64,000 bases of DNA from contig NZ_JAUSXL010000001.1 in the NCBI RefSeq assembly GCF_030815975.1, forward strand, positions 372,001 to 436,000. The letters run 5' to 3'. The first letter of the stretch is position 1. Every line of letters begins with the position of its first letter. The position numbers were made by a program, and so were the translations under genes. Shown here piece by piece: positions 1-8,215 of this stretch. This stretch comes from Variovorax paradoxus. Its GTDB lineage: Bacteria; Pseudomonadota; Gammaproteobacteria; Burkholderiales; Burkholderiaceae_C. The notes under the pieces were generated by a model that worked only from the letters and a program-made list of their open reading frames with translations, was not told the origin of the DNA and made no database searches.

Positions 1-577
1 CCCACACCGTCGAAAACCCGCTTCCGCTGCTGCGCAGGCGGTCGACGCGAATCAGCACGGTCGAAGGTGAAGGCGTGTTGGCCGCCGCGTTCAGCGGCAG
101 CAGCAGCGGATGGTTGTAGCCGTTGTGCACCGCGCTGCCTTGCGACTGGTAGAGCAGCACGCCATCGCTGTACACCGCGATGCGGCCCAGGGTCTTCCAG
201 CGCGGAAAGTACAGGAAAAGCGGCTGCCGCGGCGATGGCACGCGCCCGGCCAGGTCGATGCGGTACCAATCGGTGACCGTGTGCACGCCGCCCGCGGATG
301 TGGGCACCAGTTCTCGTCCGGCCGTATGCGGGAGGCTGACCGCTTGCCACCCGTCACTTGGTAGCCCGGCATCCTCGATGCGCCGCGGCGGGGCGGAATA
401 GCCCGTACCTGGAATGGACAGCAGTTCGGCCCGCGTGATGTGGACCGTGCCGCCCTGCTGCGGCGCCGGATCCGCTGGCGGTGCCTCGGTGGCGTTCGCA
501 CAAGGCAGCAGGGCCAAGGGCAGGGCGAGCCACAGCGTTGCGGTCCACCGGCCAAGGGCAACGCGGGATGGTTTCAT
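1..577 (-). CDS. Exported N-terminal part of a probable membrane sensor kinase (runs off left edge)
   Basis: Reading the minus strand from the ATG at 577 gives an open frame of 192 codons that leaves the window. It opens with a signal peptide (basic start, hydrophobic WLALPLALLP, then Ala-rich to about residue 30). A periplasmic beta-rich domain follows, with the motifs WYRIDL, LFLYFPRW and AVYSDGVLLY. This pattern of an N-terminal extracellular sensing domain with a WYR element and an LYxPRW strand is common in Comamonadaceae sensor histidine kinases, and that is the basis of the call. The kinase part itself is outside the window, so the function is an inference. A plain secreted protein remains possible. 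Confidence 0.55.
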   Translation of the reverse strand, partial: MKPSRVALGRWTATLWLALPLALLPCANATEAPPADPAPQQGGTVHITRAELLSIPGTGYSAPPRRIEDAGLPSDGWQAVSLPHTAGRELVPTSAGGVHTVTDWYRIDLAGRVPSPRQPLFLYFPRWKTLGRIAVYSDGVLLYQSQGSAVHNGYNHPLLLPLNAAANTPSPSTVLIRVDRLRSSGSGFSTVW

Positions 578-589
578 CAGGACACAATT

Positions 590-819
590 ATGTCTTCGAC
601 AAAGTTTTCCATTAAATGGACCTCCGACGGCAAGCCTGACGGCCTCGCGGTCGACGACCAGGGTTGCCTGTGGGTTGCCCTGTGGGACGCCTGGCGCTGG
701 TCACGATGGCGCAGACCCGCGAGATCGACCCCGATGCCCGCGAGCTCGGCCCGCACGGCCACAACGTGATGGTCGAGGCACCCGCTCGGGTCTGGGACTG
801 GGTGGCCTCGTTCACCTGA
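590..819 (+). pseudogene. Decayed fragment of an SMP-30/gluconolactonase-like gene plus an unidentified 3' scrap
   Basis: From the ATG at 590 the frame reads a short piece with PDGLAVDDQGCLWVALWDAW, the hallmark internal stretch of SMP-30/gluconolactonase beta-propellers (normally about two thirds into a 290-residue protein). Similarity is lost after that. A second frame starting at 706 gives a 37-residue C-terminal-looking piece ending VWDWVASFT at 819, overlapping the end of the convergent rlmN-like gene. Neither piece is a complete domain. I read this as a deletion scar bringing together remnants of two genes. The second piece is not identified. Confidence 0.55.
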
Positions 820-1840
820 GCGGGCGAATCGGCACCACCCTTGCTTCGGCCGCGCGCGCCCTCAGCTGGCCGCAGCCGCCATCGACATCCTGGCCGGCCG
901 AATGGCGCAGCTTCGTCAGGATGCCGCGCTGGTGCAGCGTGCGCGCCATCTGTTCGCAGCGCTCCAGCGATGGGCGGCTGAACGCCACGCCATCCACGGC
1001 GTTGAAAGGAATCATGTTCAGCACGCCGAACTTGCCGGAGAGCAGCCGCGCGATGCCTTCGATCTCGTCCGGCCCGTCGTTGACGCCTTCCAGCAGCGTC
1101 CACTGGTACTGGATCGGGTAGCCGCTGGCCCGGGCATAGCGCTCGCCTTCGCCGACCAGTTCTTCCGGCGTCATGTTCGGCGCGCGTGGCAGGAGCCTTC
1201 TGCGCAGGTCCGCCCTAGTCGTGTGCAGCGAGAGCGCCAGCGCAGGCTTCACGCGCTGCTGGTGCAGCCTCTCGAACGCGCGCGGATCGCCCACCGTGGA
1301 GAACACCAGGTTCTTGTGGCCGATGTTGCCCACCGTGCCGAGCAGGTCGATCGCCTCCATCACGTTGTCCAGGTTGTGGGCCGGCTCGCCCATGCCCATG
1401 AACACCACCTTGCGCACCGGCCGGCGCGTGCGCGCGAGGGCGACCTGGGCAATGATCTCGGCGCTGCCCACCTGGCGCAGCAGTCCGTCCCGTCCCGTCA
1501 TGCAGAACTGGCATCCCACCGCGCACCCCACCTGCGACGAGACGCACAGGCCGTCCCGCGGCAGCAGCACGCTCTCTACCGTCTGGCCGTCCGCCAGCGC
1601 GACGAGCAGCCGCTCGGAGCCATCGGCGCCGGGATGCACCGCGTGGATGCGCGCCAGGCCCGCGAGCTCGGCCTCGATCGATGGCAGGGCTTCCAGCAGC
1701 GACGACGGAAAGAAGCTTTGAGGCAGGCGCCTGCCGCTGTTGCGCGGCAGCGCATGCGACCACAGCCGCAGGATCCGCTGCTCGTGGCTCGGGCCGGCAC
1801 CGGCTTCCCGCAGGCGCCGTTTCAGTTCGTGGATTCGCAT
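812..1840 (-). CDS. RlmN-family radical SAM rRNA adenine-C2 methyltransferase
   Basis: This 342-residue protein is a radical SAM methylase of the RlmN/Cfr family, which methylates C2 of an adenine in 23S rRNA (A2503 in E. coli) and, for RlmN, also tRNA. Visible motifs are the cluster-binding CxxxCxxC in GCAVGCQFC, an upstream Cys in LCVSSQVGC, the SAM-binding GMGEP, and the catalytic C-terminal Cys in the GGCGQL context. Both cysteines needed for the methylene-transfer mechanism are present, so it should be active. The protein is slightly short of housekeeping RlmN (about 370-390). Many Comamonadaceae carry a second, RlmN-like copy, so I do not assign the symbol. It is a single gene, convergent with a decayed fragment. 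Confidence 0.85.
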   Translation of the reverse strand: MRIHELKRRLREAGAGPSHEQRILRLWSHALPRNSGRRLPQSFFPSSLLEALPSIEAELAGLARIHAVHPGADGSERLLVALADGQTVESVLLPRDGLCVSSQVGCAVGCQFCMTGRDGLLRQVGSAEIIAQVALARTRRPVRKVVFMGMGEPAHNLDNVMEAIDLLGTVGNIGHKNLVFSTVGDPRAFERLHQQRVKPALALSLHTTRADLRRRLLPRAPNMTPEELVGEGERYARASGYPIQYQWTLLEGVNDGPDEIEGIARLLSGKFGVLNMIPFNAVDGVAFSRPSLERCEQMARTLHQRGILTKLRHSAGQDVDGGCGQLRARAAEARVVPIRPLR

Positions 1841-1879
1841 GGGTTGGTCAACTCGGTGCCGCCTCGTCCCGGTCGTGTC

Positions 1880-2239
1880 TCAGTCGCATTTTTGAAAGCG
1901 CCTGCATTCGGCGGCGGTCTGGATGGATGTCAATGCGTTCTCGCCGTCGATGTGCCTTGCCGTGAACCTGACCCACGAACCTTCGGCGATGCCGGCCAGG
2001 AGCGCTCGGTCTCTCACCCTGAAGGCCTGGACCGTGAAAGGAATCTTGGCCCTTGGCAGCAGCTTCAATCGAACATACAGCTTGCCGTCGGCTTCTTCCT
2101 TGACGGAGGTGAAGCGCGCGTACGTGGTCACCGGCGCCGCTTCGGCCTTGGCTTCCGCAGGCGCCGGTCCGGCCGGCTGGGCAGCCGCCTCGGCCACTGT
2201 GGCAAGGCTCAGCGCAATCAGGAGAGCGAGGCGCAGCAT
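1880..2239 (-). CDS. Small exported protein with a CusF-like OB fold, metal ligands not evident
   Basis: From the ATG at 2239 the product is about 119 residues with a signal peptide (MLRLALLIALSLATVAEAAAQ). A Pro/Ala linker follows, then a domain of about 70 residues ending in a fold similar to CusF-type periplasmic copper/silver-binding proteins (strand VRLKLLPRAKIPFTVQAF and later EGSWVRFTARHIDG). The His, Met, Met and Trp ligands expected for CusF are not in their usual pattern, so metal binding is doubtful. An upstream ATG at 2326 would add 29 residues. I prefer the internal start because it begins a clean signal sequence, although neither start has a strong ribosome site. Confidence 0.5.
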   Translation of the reverse strand: MLRLALLIALSLATVAEAAAQPAGPAPAEAKAEAAPVTTYARFTSVKEEADGKLYVRLKLLPRAKIPFTVQAFRVRDRALLAGIAEGSWVRFTARHIDGENALTSIQTAAECRRFQKCD

Positions 2240-2380
2240 GTTCGCGAAGGAAGTGAAGCAGCCCGCGACAAGCCTGTCGTTCGGTTCGGCCTGGGGCACC
2301 GGGACAATGTATGCGGAGATCGCCATGGCCCGATGATATTCATCCGCCGTGCGCGCGGGCCGCGCTGCGCGTGCGGCCGC

Positions 2381-2788
2381 CTACGTGGTGTAGTCGCCGC
2401 TCGCCTCGGGCTGAAAGAGAATCGCCGCGACTTGCGCCTCGCAGGTTTCGCCCGTCGGCGCCTGCCATATTGCGGTGTCGCCGGCCTTCAGGCCGAGCAG
2501 GCTGTTTCCCACCGGCGACAGCACGGAGATGAGGCCGGCCCCGGGCCTGGCCTCTCCGGGATAGCTGAGGGTCAGCGTCTGGCGCCGATGCGTGTGCACA
2601 TCGACGATCTCGACGCGCGAGCACATCGTCACGACGTTGCCGGGCACGTCCCGCGAGCGGGTCACTTCGGCCGAATCCAGGAGGTCCGCGAGGCTGGGCG
2701 GCAGGTTGAGCCTGGGCAGCTTGCTCAGGCGGGCGAAGTCAAGGTCGGTGAGCGTGCGCTCGCCGTGGATTGTTGTTGCTGCATGCAT
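2381..2788 (-). CDS. rnk: Rnk-like regulator of nucleoside diphosphate kinase (GreA/GreB C-terminal fold)
   Basis: A 135-residue protein with the Rnk architecture: a short N-terminal region followed by a GreA/GreB-type FKBP-like C-terminal domain. Recognisable pieces are the LTLSYPGEA strand, the VLSPVGNSLLGLKAGD loop that is almost diagnostic for GreA/GreB/Rnk proteins, and a closing strand with TGETCEAQV. The long N-terminal coiled coil of GreA is missing, which separates Rnk from transcript-cleavage factors. Rnk binds RNA polymerase and affects nucleotide pools in gammaproteobacteria. It stands alone, with about 140 bp to the next gene on each side. Confidence 0.75.
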   Translation of the reverse strand: MHAATTIHGERTLTDLDFARLSKLPRLNLPPSLADLLDSAEVTRSRDVPGNVVTMCSRVEIVDVHTHRRQTLTLSYPGEARPGAGLISVLSPVGNSLLGLKAGDTAIWQAPTGETCEAQVAAILFQPEASGDYTT

Positions 2789-2905
2789 AGACGCACTCCA
2801 TTCGTGCGGACCTGTCGATGGACGGTGGCCGCGGCCGCGCGGAACTGGTGCCCGGCGGTGAATGGTTGCGCTGAAGAAGAAGGAAGAAGGAGGCGACCGC
2901 CGGGC

Positions 2906-3052
2906 CTAGGGGTGTGCGGGCGGTTGCCTGCGACCCGCCTTCAAGGCCACGCGTGCGCGCGCGCACGCCGCTGCGGCGAGCAGCGCCGCCGCAACAACGG
3001 CGTGGGTGAAGACGGCAAGGGTAGTCAACATCGCACCCAGTCTATTCAACAT
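2906..3052 (-). CDS. Possible 48-residue single-span membrane peptide
   Basis: A short frame from ATG 3052 to TAG 2906 reads a hydrophobic segment (TLAVFTHAVVAAALLAAAAC) followed by a basic tail rich in Arg and Lys and a Pro-rich end. That is the make-up of a small inner-membrane protein with a cytoplasmic tail. There is no clear ribosome site and no neighbour that suggests a role. High GC content makes chance frames common, so this is a candidate only. Confidence 0.25.
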   Translation of the reverse strand: MLNRLGAMLTTLAVFTHAVVAAALLAAAACARARVALKAGRRQPPAHP

Positions 3053-3110
3053 GCCAGGCCCGGGCAAGCAATGCCCTCAGGGTTCTTGCCGGATTGCCGC
3101 GCTTTCGCTA

Positions 3111-4631
3111 TTACTCCTGCGGCTCCAGTGTCATGGGCGGCGCAATGGCGATCTTCTTTCGTGCCTGCAGCACGAAGGAGACCACCTGCCACACGATGAA
3201 GACGCCGACGAGACCCAGCAAGGTGCCGCTGATGGGGCGCGACACGAAGGTGCCGAAGCTTCCCCGGCTCAGCAGCATCGCGCGGCGGAAGTTCTCCTCG
3301 AGCATCGGCCCGAGGATGAAGCCGAGCATGAGCGGCGCGGCGTCGAGCTCGAGCCGCATGAACATGTAGCCCATGAAGCCGAAGGCGGCGGTGATGAACA
3401 CGTCGTCCAGGTTGTTGTTGACGCTGTAGGTGCCGATGCAGCAGAAGAACAGGATCGACGGGAACAGCACGCTGTACGGAATCTTGAACACCGAGAGCCA
3501 ATAGCGCACCAGCGGCACGTTCAGCACCAGCAGGAACACGTTGCCGATCCACATGCTGGCCACCAGGCCCCAGAACAGCTCCGGGTGGCTGGCGATCATG
3601 TTCGGCCCGGGCTGGATGCCCTTGATGATGAAGGCCGCCAGCATCAGCGCCATCACGGCGTTCTCGGGAATGCCGATGCTCATCAGCGGGATGAAGCTCG
3701 TGCGCGCCGCCGCTTCGTCGGCTGCGGCCTGGCCGGCCACGCCTTCGATGCAGCCGGTGCCGATCTCGTGCTTGTACTTGCTGACCTTCTTGTCGAGCGC
3801 ATAGGCCGCGAACTGCGCGATGGTGGGGCCGCCGCCGGGCAGGATGCCCAGGAACGATCCGACCACGCTGCCGCGCAGCGCGCTGGGGATGATCCGCTTG
3901 AACTCGGCCCAGGTCGGAATGAGGTGAATCTTGCCGTTGAAGGGCGAGCGTTCCTCGCGGGAGTCGAGGTTCTTCGTGATCTCGGCAATGCCGAAGCAGC
4001 CGAGCGCGATGCTCACGATGCCCACGCCGTCGGTCAGGAAAGGCATGTCCATCGTGAAGCGCGCCATGCCGCTGTTCACGTCGGTGCCGATGGTTCCGAG
4101 CAGCACGCCGATCATGCACATTGCCAGGCCGTTCAGCAGGCTGCCGGTGGTGACGAAGCTCACGCACACGAAGCCCACCAGCATCATCGCGACGTAGTCT
4201 GCCGGGCCGAACAGGAAGGCGACCTCGCCCAGCACGGGCGCAAGAAACGACAGCACCAGGATCGAGACCGTGCCGCCGATGAAGCTGGAGAAGCCGGCCG
4301 TGAACAGCGCCAGGCCGGTCTGCCCCTTGAGTGTCATCGCGTAGCCGTCGATGCAGGCCACGATGCTGCTCGCATGCGGGATCTTCATCGTGATCGCGCT
4401 CACGCTGTCGCCGTACTGCGCACCGTAGTAGATGCCGGCCAGCATGATCAGCGCACCGGTGGTGGGAATGGAGTAGGTCAGCGGCAGCAGCAGGCTGATG
4501 GTGGCCAGCGGGCCGAGGCCCGGCAGCAGGCCCACCAGTGTTCCCACGGTGCAGCCGATGGCGCAGTACATCAGGTTGTGCCAGGTCAGCGCGTGCGAGA
4601 AACCGAACGCCAGGTTGTTGAGGACTTCCAT
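3111..4631 (-). CDS. tctA: Tripartite tricarboxylate transporter large membrane subunit TctA
   Basis: A 506-residue polytopic membrane protein of the TctA family, the 12-helix permease of secondary transporters that work with a small TctB subunit and a periplasmic TctC/Bug receptor. Landmarks are the early LVGLLPGLGPLATISLLLPL loop and the AGIYYGAQYGD motif, followed by the second repeat with LPGGGPTIAQF and SIGIPENAVMALM. The start at 4631 (MEVLNNLAFGF) fits the family; longer upstream frames overlap tctB and are not used. It lies 10 bp downstream of tctB in the same transcript. The tctC partner is absent, so the receptor must come from elsewhere; this genome region has two unlinked Bug proteins. 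Confidence 0.9.
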   Translation of the reverse strand: MEVLNNLAFGFSHALTWHNLMYCAIGCTVGTLVGLLPGLGPLATISLLLPLTYSIPTTGALIMLAGIYYGAQYGDSVSAITMKIPHASSIVACIDGYAMTLKGQTGLALFTAGFSSFIGGTVSILVLSFLAPVLGEVAFLFGPADYVAMMLVGFVCVSFVTTGSLLNGLAMCMIGVLLGTIGTDVNSGMARFTMDMPFLTDGVGIVSIALGCFGIAEITKNLDSREERSPFNGKIHLIPTWAEFKRIIPSALRGSVVGSFLGILPGGGPTIAQFAAYALDKKVSKYKHEIGTGCIEGVAGQAAADEAAARTSFIPLMSIGIPENAVMALMLAAFIIKGIQPGPNMIASHPELFWGLVASMWIGNVFLLVLNVPLVRYWLSVFKIPYSVLFPSILFFCCIGTYSVNNNLDDVFITAAFGFMGYMFMRLELDAAPLMLGFILGPMLEENFRRAMLLSRGSFGTFVSRPISGTLLGLVGVFIVWQVVSFVLQARKKIAIAPPMTLEPQE

Positions 4632-4641
4632 GGTCGTGGCC

Positions 4642-5064
4642 TCAGAACAGCGGCAGGTTGAGGCCGAGGAGCTTCTGCAGCGCCAGCGCCATGGCGACGA
4701 GGCCGGCCGAGATCTTGAGGTTGCGCACCCAGGAGTTCGAGCTGCCGGCAAAGGCCGAGCAGAACACCATGAAGACGATGCCCGCGATCATGTTCAGGTA
4801 CATCGAGATCAGCGCAAAGCCGCACAGGCTCGTGAGAATGAGCGCGATGTTCTTGAAGTGCAGGTCCAGCCGTACCGGTTCCACGAAGAACGAGCGCACG
4901 ACCGTCGACACGCCGATCAGCAGCAGCAGGCCGCTCACCATGGCGGGGAAAAGACCGGCGCCGGCGCGGCTCAGGTCTCCGATGGGGTAGCGAAGCGCCG
5001 TAAGGCCGAAGGCCAGCGCGATTGCCATGAGGAAGAGTCCCCTGACAAGATTTCTGTTTCTCAT
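4642..5064 (-). CDS. tctB: Tripartite tricarboxylate transporter small membrane subunit TctB
   Basis: A 140-residue, four-helix membrane protein. It starts MRNRNLVRGLFLMAIALAFG and has the helix pattern and size of TctB, the poorly conserved small subunit of tripartite tricarboxylate transporters. Its best evidence is position: it lies immediately upstream of tctA with 10 bp between them, in the usual tctB-tctA order. The gene begins the operon; no receptor gene precedes it. Substrate is unknown. Confidence 0.8.
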   Translation of the reverse strand: MRNRNLVRGLFLMAIALAFGLTALRYPIGDLSRAGAGLFPAMVSGLLLLIGVSTVVRSFFVEPVRLDLHFKNIALILTSLCGFALISMYLNMIAGIVFMVFCSAFAGSSNSWVRNLKISAGLVAMALALQKLLGLNLPLF

Positions 5065-5379
5065 AAGTTCCCGATGTATGGGTTGGTCAACGCATCCGGC
5101 GCCGGTGAATGCGGCCCGGGCTTGCTTGTCTCCATCCGGATGGAACTCCGGACGGTCGAATGGTCTTGCGCCGAGCTGATCGCAATCTGACGAGAAGCTG
5201 AGGGGAACTACGTACCGCGATGGGCTCTGCTAGCATGCCCTCGCCGGGAAAACAGCCTCCCGGCCTGCACAACCAGACGGTGTCCCGTCCAAGCGCTGGC
5301 AACCCGTGATGGAGCCATCCGTGGACACCGCCCTGCCTGATACACCGACACCGCCCGCACACGCCGTGGAGTCCCGTCC
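5065..5379. promoter_or_regulatory. Intergenic region between tctB and the MFS gene; carries a 24-codon leader frame
   Basis: This 315-bp divergent spacer must hold the promoters of tctBA and the MFS gene. A perfect 12-bp palindrome, CCATCCGGATGG, lies at 5132-5143 and could be an operator. A short frame, ATG at 5309 to TGA at 5383, encodes 24 residues (Pro/Thr-rich) and ends with an ATGA overlap with the MFS start codon. Such coupling can mean a translated leader, but conservation cannot be judged from one sequence. No other gene is visible. Confidence 0.4.
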
Positions 5380-6648
5380 ATGAGCGCGGCGCCATCACCA
5401 TCGCCTTCGCCGCGCACGGGACTTGCGCGCCTGCTGCCCGCAGGCGTCAGCGCCGATGCACTGCCCCTGCTCGCTGCCCGGGGGCTGCGCGCCTTCGGCG
5501 ACGGCTACATGGCGGTGCTGCTGCCGGCCTACCTGCTGTCGATCGGGCTGGGTACGCTGGAAGTCGGCATCGTCAGCACGGCGACCATGCTGGGCTCGGC
5601 GCTTGCCACGCTCGCGGTGGGCGCGTGGGGATACCGCTTCGCGGGCGGGCGGCTGCTGCGCGGCGCCGCCTTGCTGATGGCCGCCACCGGGCTGGGCTTT
5701 GCGGGCCTGTCCTCGTTCTGGCCGCTGCTGGTGGTCGCGCTGGTCGGCACGCTCAATCCGAGTTCAGGCGACGTCAGCGTGTTTCTTCCGCTCGAACACG
5801 CGCGCCTTGCGGCGGCGGCGCAAGGCCATGCCCGCACGTCGCTGTTTGCGCGCTACAGCCTCCTGGGCGCCTTGTGCGCGGCCATGGGTGCACTGGCGGC
5901 CGCCGTGCCGGACTGGCTGGTTCGGCACAGCCACTTCGCGCGGCCCGACGCGCTGCGCGGCATGTTCGCGGTCTACGCCGCGATCGGGCTCGCCGTCTTC
6001 TGGCTCTACCGGAGCCTGCCCGACCACGCCGGCACCCACGACGCGGGCAGCGCGCCCGTGGCATCGGCGCCTCTCGGGCCCTCGCGCCGCGTCGTGGTGC
6101 GGTTGGCGGCGCTCTTCAGTGTCGATGCCTTTGCCGGCGGTCTGATGGTCAACGCGCTGATGTCGCTGTGGCTGCTGGAGCGCTTCGGCTTCTCGCTGAC
6201 CCAGGCCGGCGTGTTCTTCTTCTGGACCGGCCTGCTCGGCGCGGCGTCGCAGCTTGCCGCTCCCGTGGTGGCCCGGCGCATCGGCCTGCTCAACACCATG
6301 GTCTTCACGCACCTGCCCGCCAATGTCTGCCTGGTGCTGGCCGCGTTGGCACCCAGTCTGCCGATCGCGCTTGGCCTGCTGATGGTTCGCAGCGCGCTGT
6401 CGTCGATGGACGTGCCCACGCGCACGGCCTACGTGATGGCGGTCGTGACGCCGCCCGAACGCAGCGCCGCGGCGAGCTTCACTGCCGTGCCGCGCAGCCT
6501 GGCCGCGGCCATCAGCCCGACGATCAGCGGCGCGCTGTTCGCGGCCGGATGGATCTCGCTGCCGCTCATCGCCTGCGGGCTGCTCAAGATCGGCTACGAC
6601 CTCGCGCTCTGGCGCGCCATGCGGCGGGACCGGCTCGACGCGGAGTGA
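5380..6648 (+). CDS. Major facilitator superfamily transporter
   Basis: A 422-residue protein with about 12 hydrophobic segments in two halves, typical of MFS secondary carriers. After a short Pro/Ser-rich cytoplasmic start comes the first helix set (GYMAVLLPAYLLSIGLG) with the loop AVGAWGYRFAGGRLL, matching the conserved loop between helices 2 and 3. The second half starts near residue 240 with VDAFAGGLMVNALMSLWLLERFG. The carried compound cannot be read from the sequence. The start codon overlaps the stop of a 24-codon upstream frame. The neighbour downstream is on the opposite strand, so it is transcribed alone. Confidence 0.8.
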   Translation: MSAAPSPSPSPRTGLARLLPAGVSADALPLLAARGLRAFGDGYMAVLLPAYLLSIGLGTLEVGIVSTATMLGSALATLAVGAWGYRFAGGRLLRGAALLMAATGLGFAGLSSFWPLLVVALVGTLNPSSGDVSVFLPLEHARLAAAAQGHARTSLFARYSLLGALCAAMGALAAAVPDWLVRHSHFARPDALRGMFAVYAAIGLAVFWLYRSLPDHAGTHDAGSAPVASAPLGPSRRVVVRLAALFSVDAFAGGLMVNALMSLWLLERFGFSLTQAGVFFFWTGLLGAASQLAAPVVARRIGLLNTMVFTHLPANVCLVLAALAPSLPIALGLLMVRSALSSMDVPTRTAYVMAVVTPPERSAAASFTAVPRSLAAAISPTISGALFAAGWISLPLIACGLLKIGYDLALWRAMRRDRLDAE

Positions 6649-6676
6649 AAGCCGGCATTGCCGCCGCCGCTGCGCT

Positions 6677-8137
6677 CTAGTCGCGGCGGCGCTCGGCGCC
6701 GGTCTCGCGGTAGTGGCGGGCCTTCTCCTCGTACATCGCACGGTCCGCGCGCTGCAGGGCCGCATCGAGCTGGTCGCCGGCGTCGCAGGTCGCCAGGCCG
6801 ATCGCGAGGTTCAGCACACGGCCGCTTGGTCCCGCGTAGAACTGGTTGTTCAGTTCGAGCATCGAAGCGATGCGGTCGCGGATCGCCTCGGCCCCGCGTT
6901 CGTCCGTTTTCGGCAGCACCACGGCAAACTCGTCGCCGCCGATGCGCGCGGGCCAGCCGGGCTCGTCGACCGCCTTGCTAAGCACCTCGCCCACGCGCCG
7001 CAGCAGCGCATCGCCGGCGGCGTGCCCGTCCTCGTCGTTGACGGGCTTCAGGCCGTTCATGTCGATCACCAGCACCGACACCGGCCACGGCCCCTTGCGC
7101 GACAGCCGGTTCAGCTCTTCCGAGAAGAAGGCGCGGTTGCGCAGCTGCGTCAGCACGTCGTGCTTGCCCAGGTATTCGAGGTACGCCTCGGCCTTCTTCC
7201 GGGCCGTGATGTCGATCAGCGACACCAGCACCAGGTCCCAGGTGGCGAGCCGGTCCTCGAGCACGGCGAACTGCATGTGGATGTTCACCAGGTCGCCCGT
7301 GAGCGCGTAATTGACCACCTCCCGCTGCTGCAGCATCTTGCCGTTCCACAGGTCCAGCAGCTGCTCGGCGAAAGAGTCGTGCATCTCGTCGCGGAAGATG
7401 CCCGAGAGGTTGTCCAGCAGCTCGCTCTTGTCGGCCGCGCCGAACATGCGCAGGGTTTCCTGGTTGACGTCGATCACGCGGATCTCGCGCATGCAGCGCG
7501 TGATGAACTCCGGGTGCACCTTGATGAAGGTCGTGAAGTCGGTGATGCCGCGCTTGCGGATGTCGTCGAGCAGGGTCTTGACGCCGCTGAAGTCTTCCAC
7601 CCAGAGCGACACCGGCGAACGCTCGAACAGCTCGCGCGCATAGCGCTCGCTCTCCAGGCGCAGCCGCTCGGCCCGCACGCGCTCGGTGATGTCGTCCAGC
7701 GACACCAGCACGCGGTCCCACAGCGCCTCGTGCCCGGGCAGCACCTGCACGCGCACGTGCACGTCGAGCCGGCGGCCGTCCAGCGCATAGTTGACCGTCT
7801 GGTTGTCGAAGCAGAGCTTGCCGCGCCAGAGCTGGTCGAGCTCGTAGATGACGGGTGCGGTCATGTCGTCCCGGAAGATGCTGCCCAGCCGCGACAGCAG
7901 CTCGGCCTGGTTCGACGCACCGAAGAGGGTGAGCGTGCTCTGGTTGACGCTCAGCACCTTCAGTTGCGCCATGCAATCGCGCACGCGCTGCGGCTCGGCA
8001 TTCAGGTGCTCCACCAGATCCACCACGCCGGCGCTGCGCCAGGCGCCGAACAGCTCGCGCAGTCCGCTGTAGTCCTCGAGCCAGAGCGACATCGGCGCAA
8101 ACTCGAACATCGCTTCGTAGTCGGTGGAAGACGGCAT
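6677..8137 (-). CDS. Diguanylate cyclase with two tandem PAS-like sensor domains
   Basis: A 486-residue soluble protein. Residues about 10-152 and 169-314 are clearly duplicated sensor modules: both contain an LWxEDxSG start, an NQxTLxxFGA segment, SIFRD/GIFRD, VNYAL, and end LVSLDDIT/LVSLIDIT, as PAS domains do. The catalytic domain follows (about 322-480) with HDVLTQLRNR, VIDMNGLKPVND and an intact GGDEF at 400-404, so it should make cyclic di-GMP. The RxxD inhibitory site five residues before GGDEF is not present, so product inhibition at the I-site is not expected. There is no membrane segment and the signal is unknown. It is a single-gene unit. Confidence 0.9.
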   Translation of the reverse strand: MPSSTDYEAMFEFAPMSLWLEDYSGLRELFGAWRSAGVVDLVEHLNAEPQRVRDCMAQLKVLSVNQSTLTLFGASNQAELLSRLGSIFRDDMTAPVIYELDQLWRGKLCFDNQTVNYALDGRRLDVHVRVQVLPGHEALWDRVLVSLDDITERVRAERLRLESERYARELFERSPVSLWVEDFSGVKTLLDDIRKRGITDFTTFIKVHPEFITRCMREIRVIDVNQETLRMFGAADKSELLDNLSGIFRDEMHDSFAEQLLDLWNGKMLQQREVVNYALTGDLVNIHMQFAVLEDRLATWDLVLVSLIDITARKKAEAYLEYLGKHDVLTQLRNRAFFSEELNRLSRKGPWPVSVLVIDMNGLKPVNDEDGHAAGDALLRRVGEVLSKAVDEPGWPARIGGDEFAVVLPKTDERGAEAIRDRIASMLELNNQFYAGPSGRVLNLAIGLATCDAGDQLDAALQRADRAMYEEKARHYRETGAERRRD

Positions 8138-8186
8138 GTACTTGTCCTTCGTGCGGGTTGCGGCCGCAATGATGCGCCTTCCCGGA

Positions 8187-8207
8187 GGCTGCGCCCGGGG
8201 CGCAGCC
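8187..8207 (-). terminator. GC-rich hairpin after the parDE operon
   Basis: GGCTGCGCC and GGCGCAGCC form a perfect 9-bp stem with a 3-base loop, 9 bases beyond the parE stop codon and inside the gap before the diguanylate cyclase gene. There is no T-run on either strand, so it is not a classical intrinsic terminator, but it could slow polymerase or protect the parDE transcript. Confidence 0.35.
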
Positions 8208-8215
8208 GGACCCGG

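Noticed and set aside
902..3199. A 765-codon plus-strand frame opposite the rlmN, CusF-like, rnk and intergenic region
   Set aside because: It is Arg/His/Gln-rich with no fold pattern and is a mirror of the real genes in GC-rich DNA.
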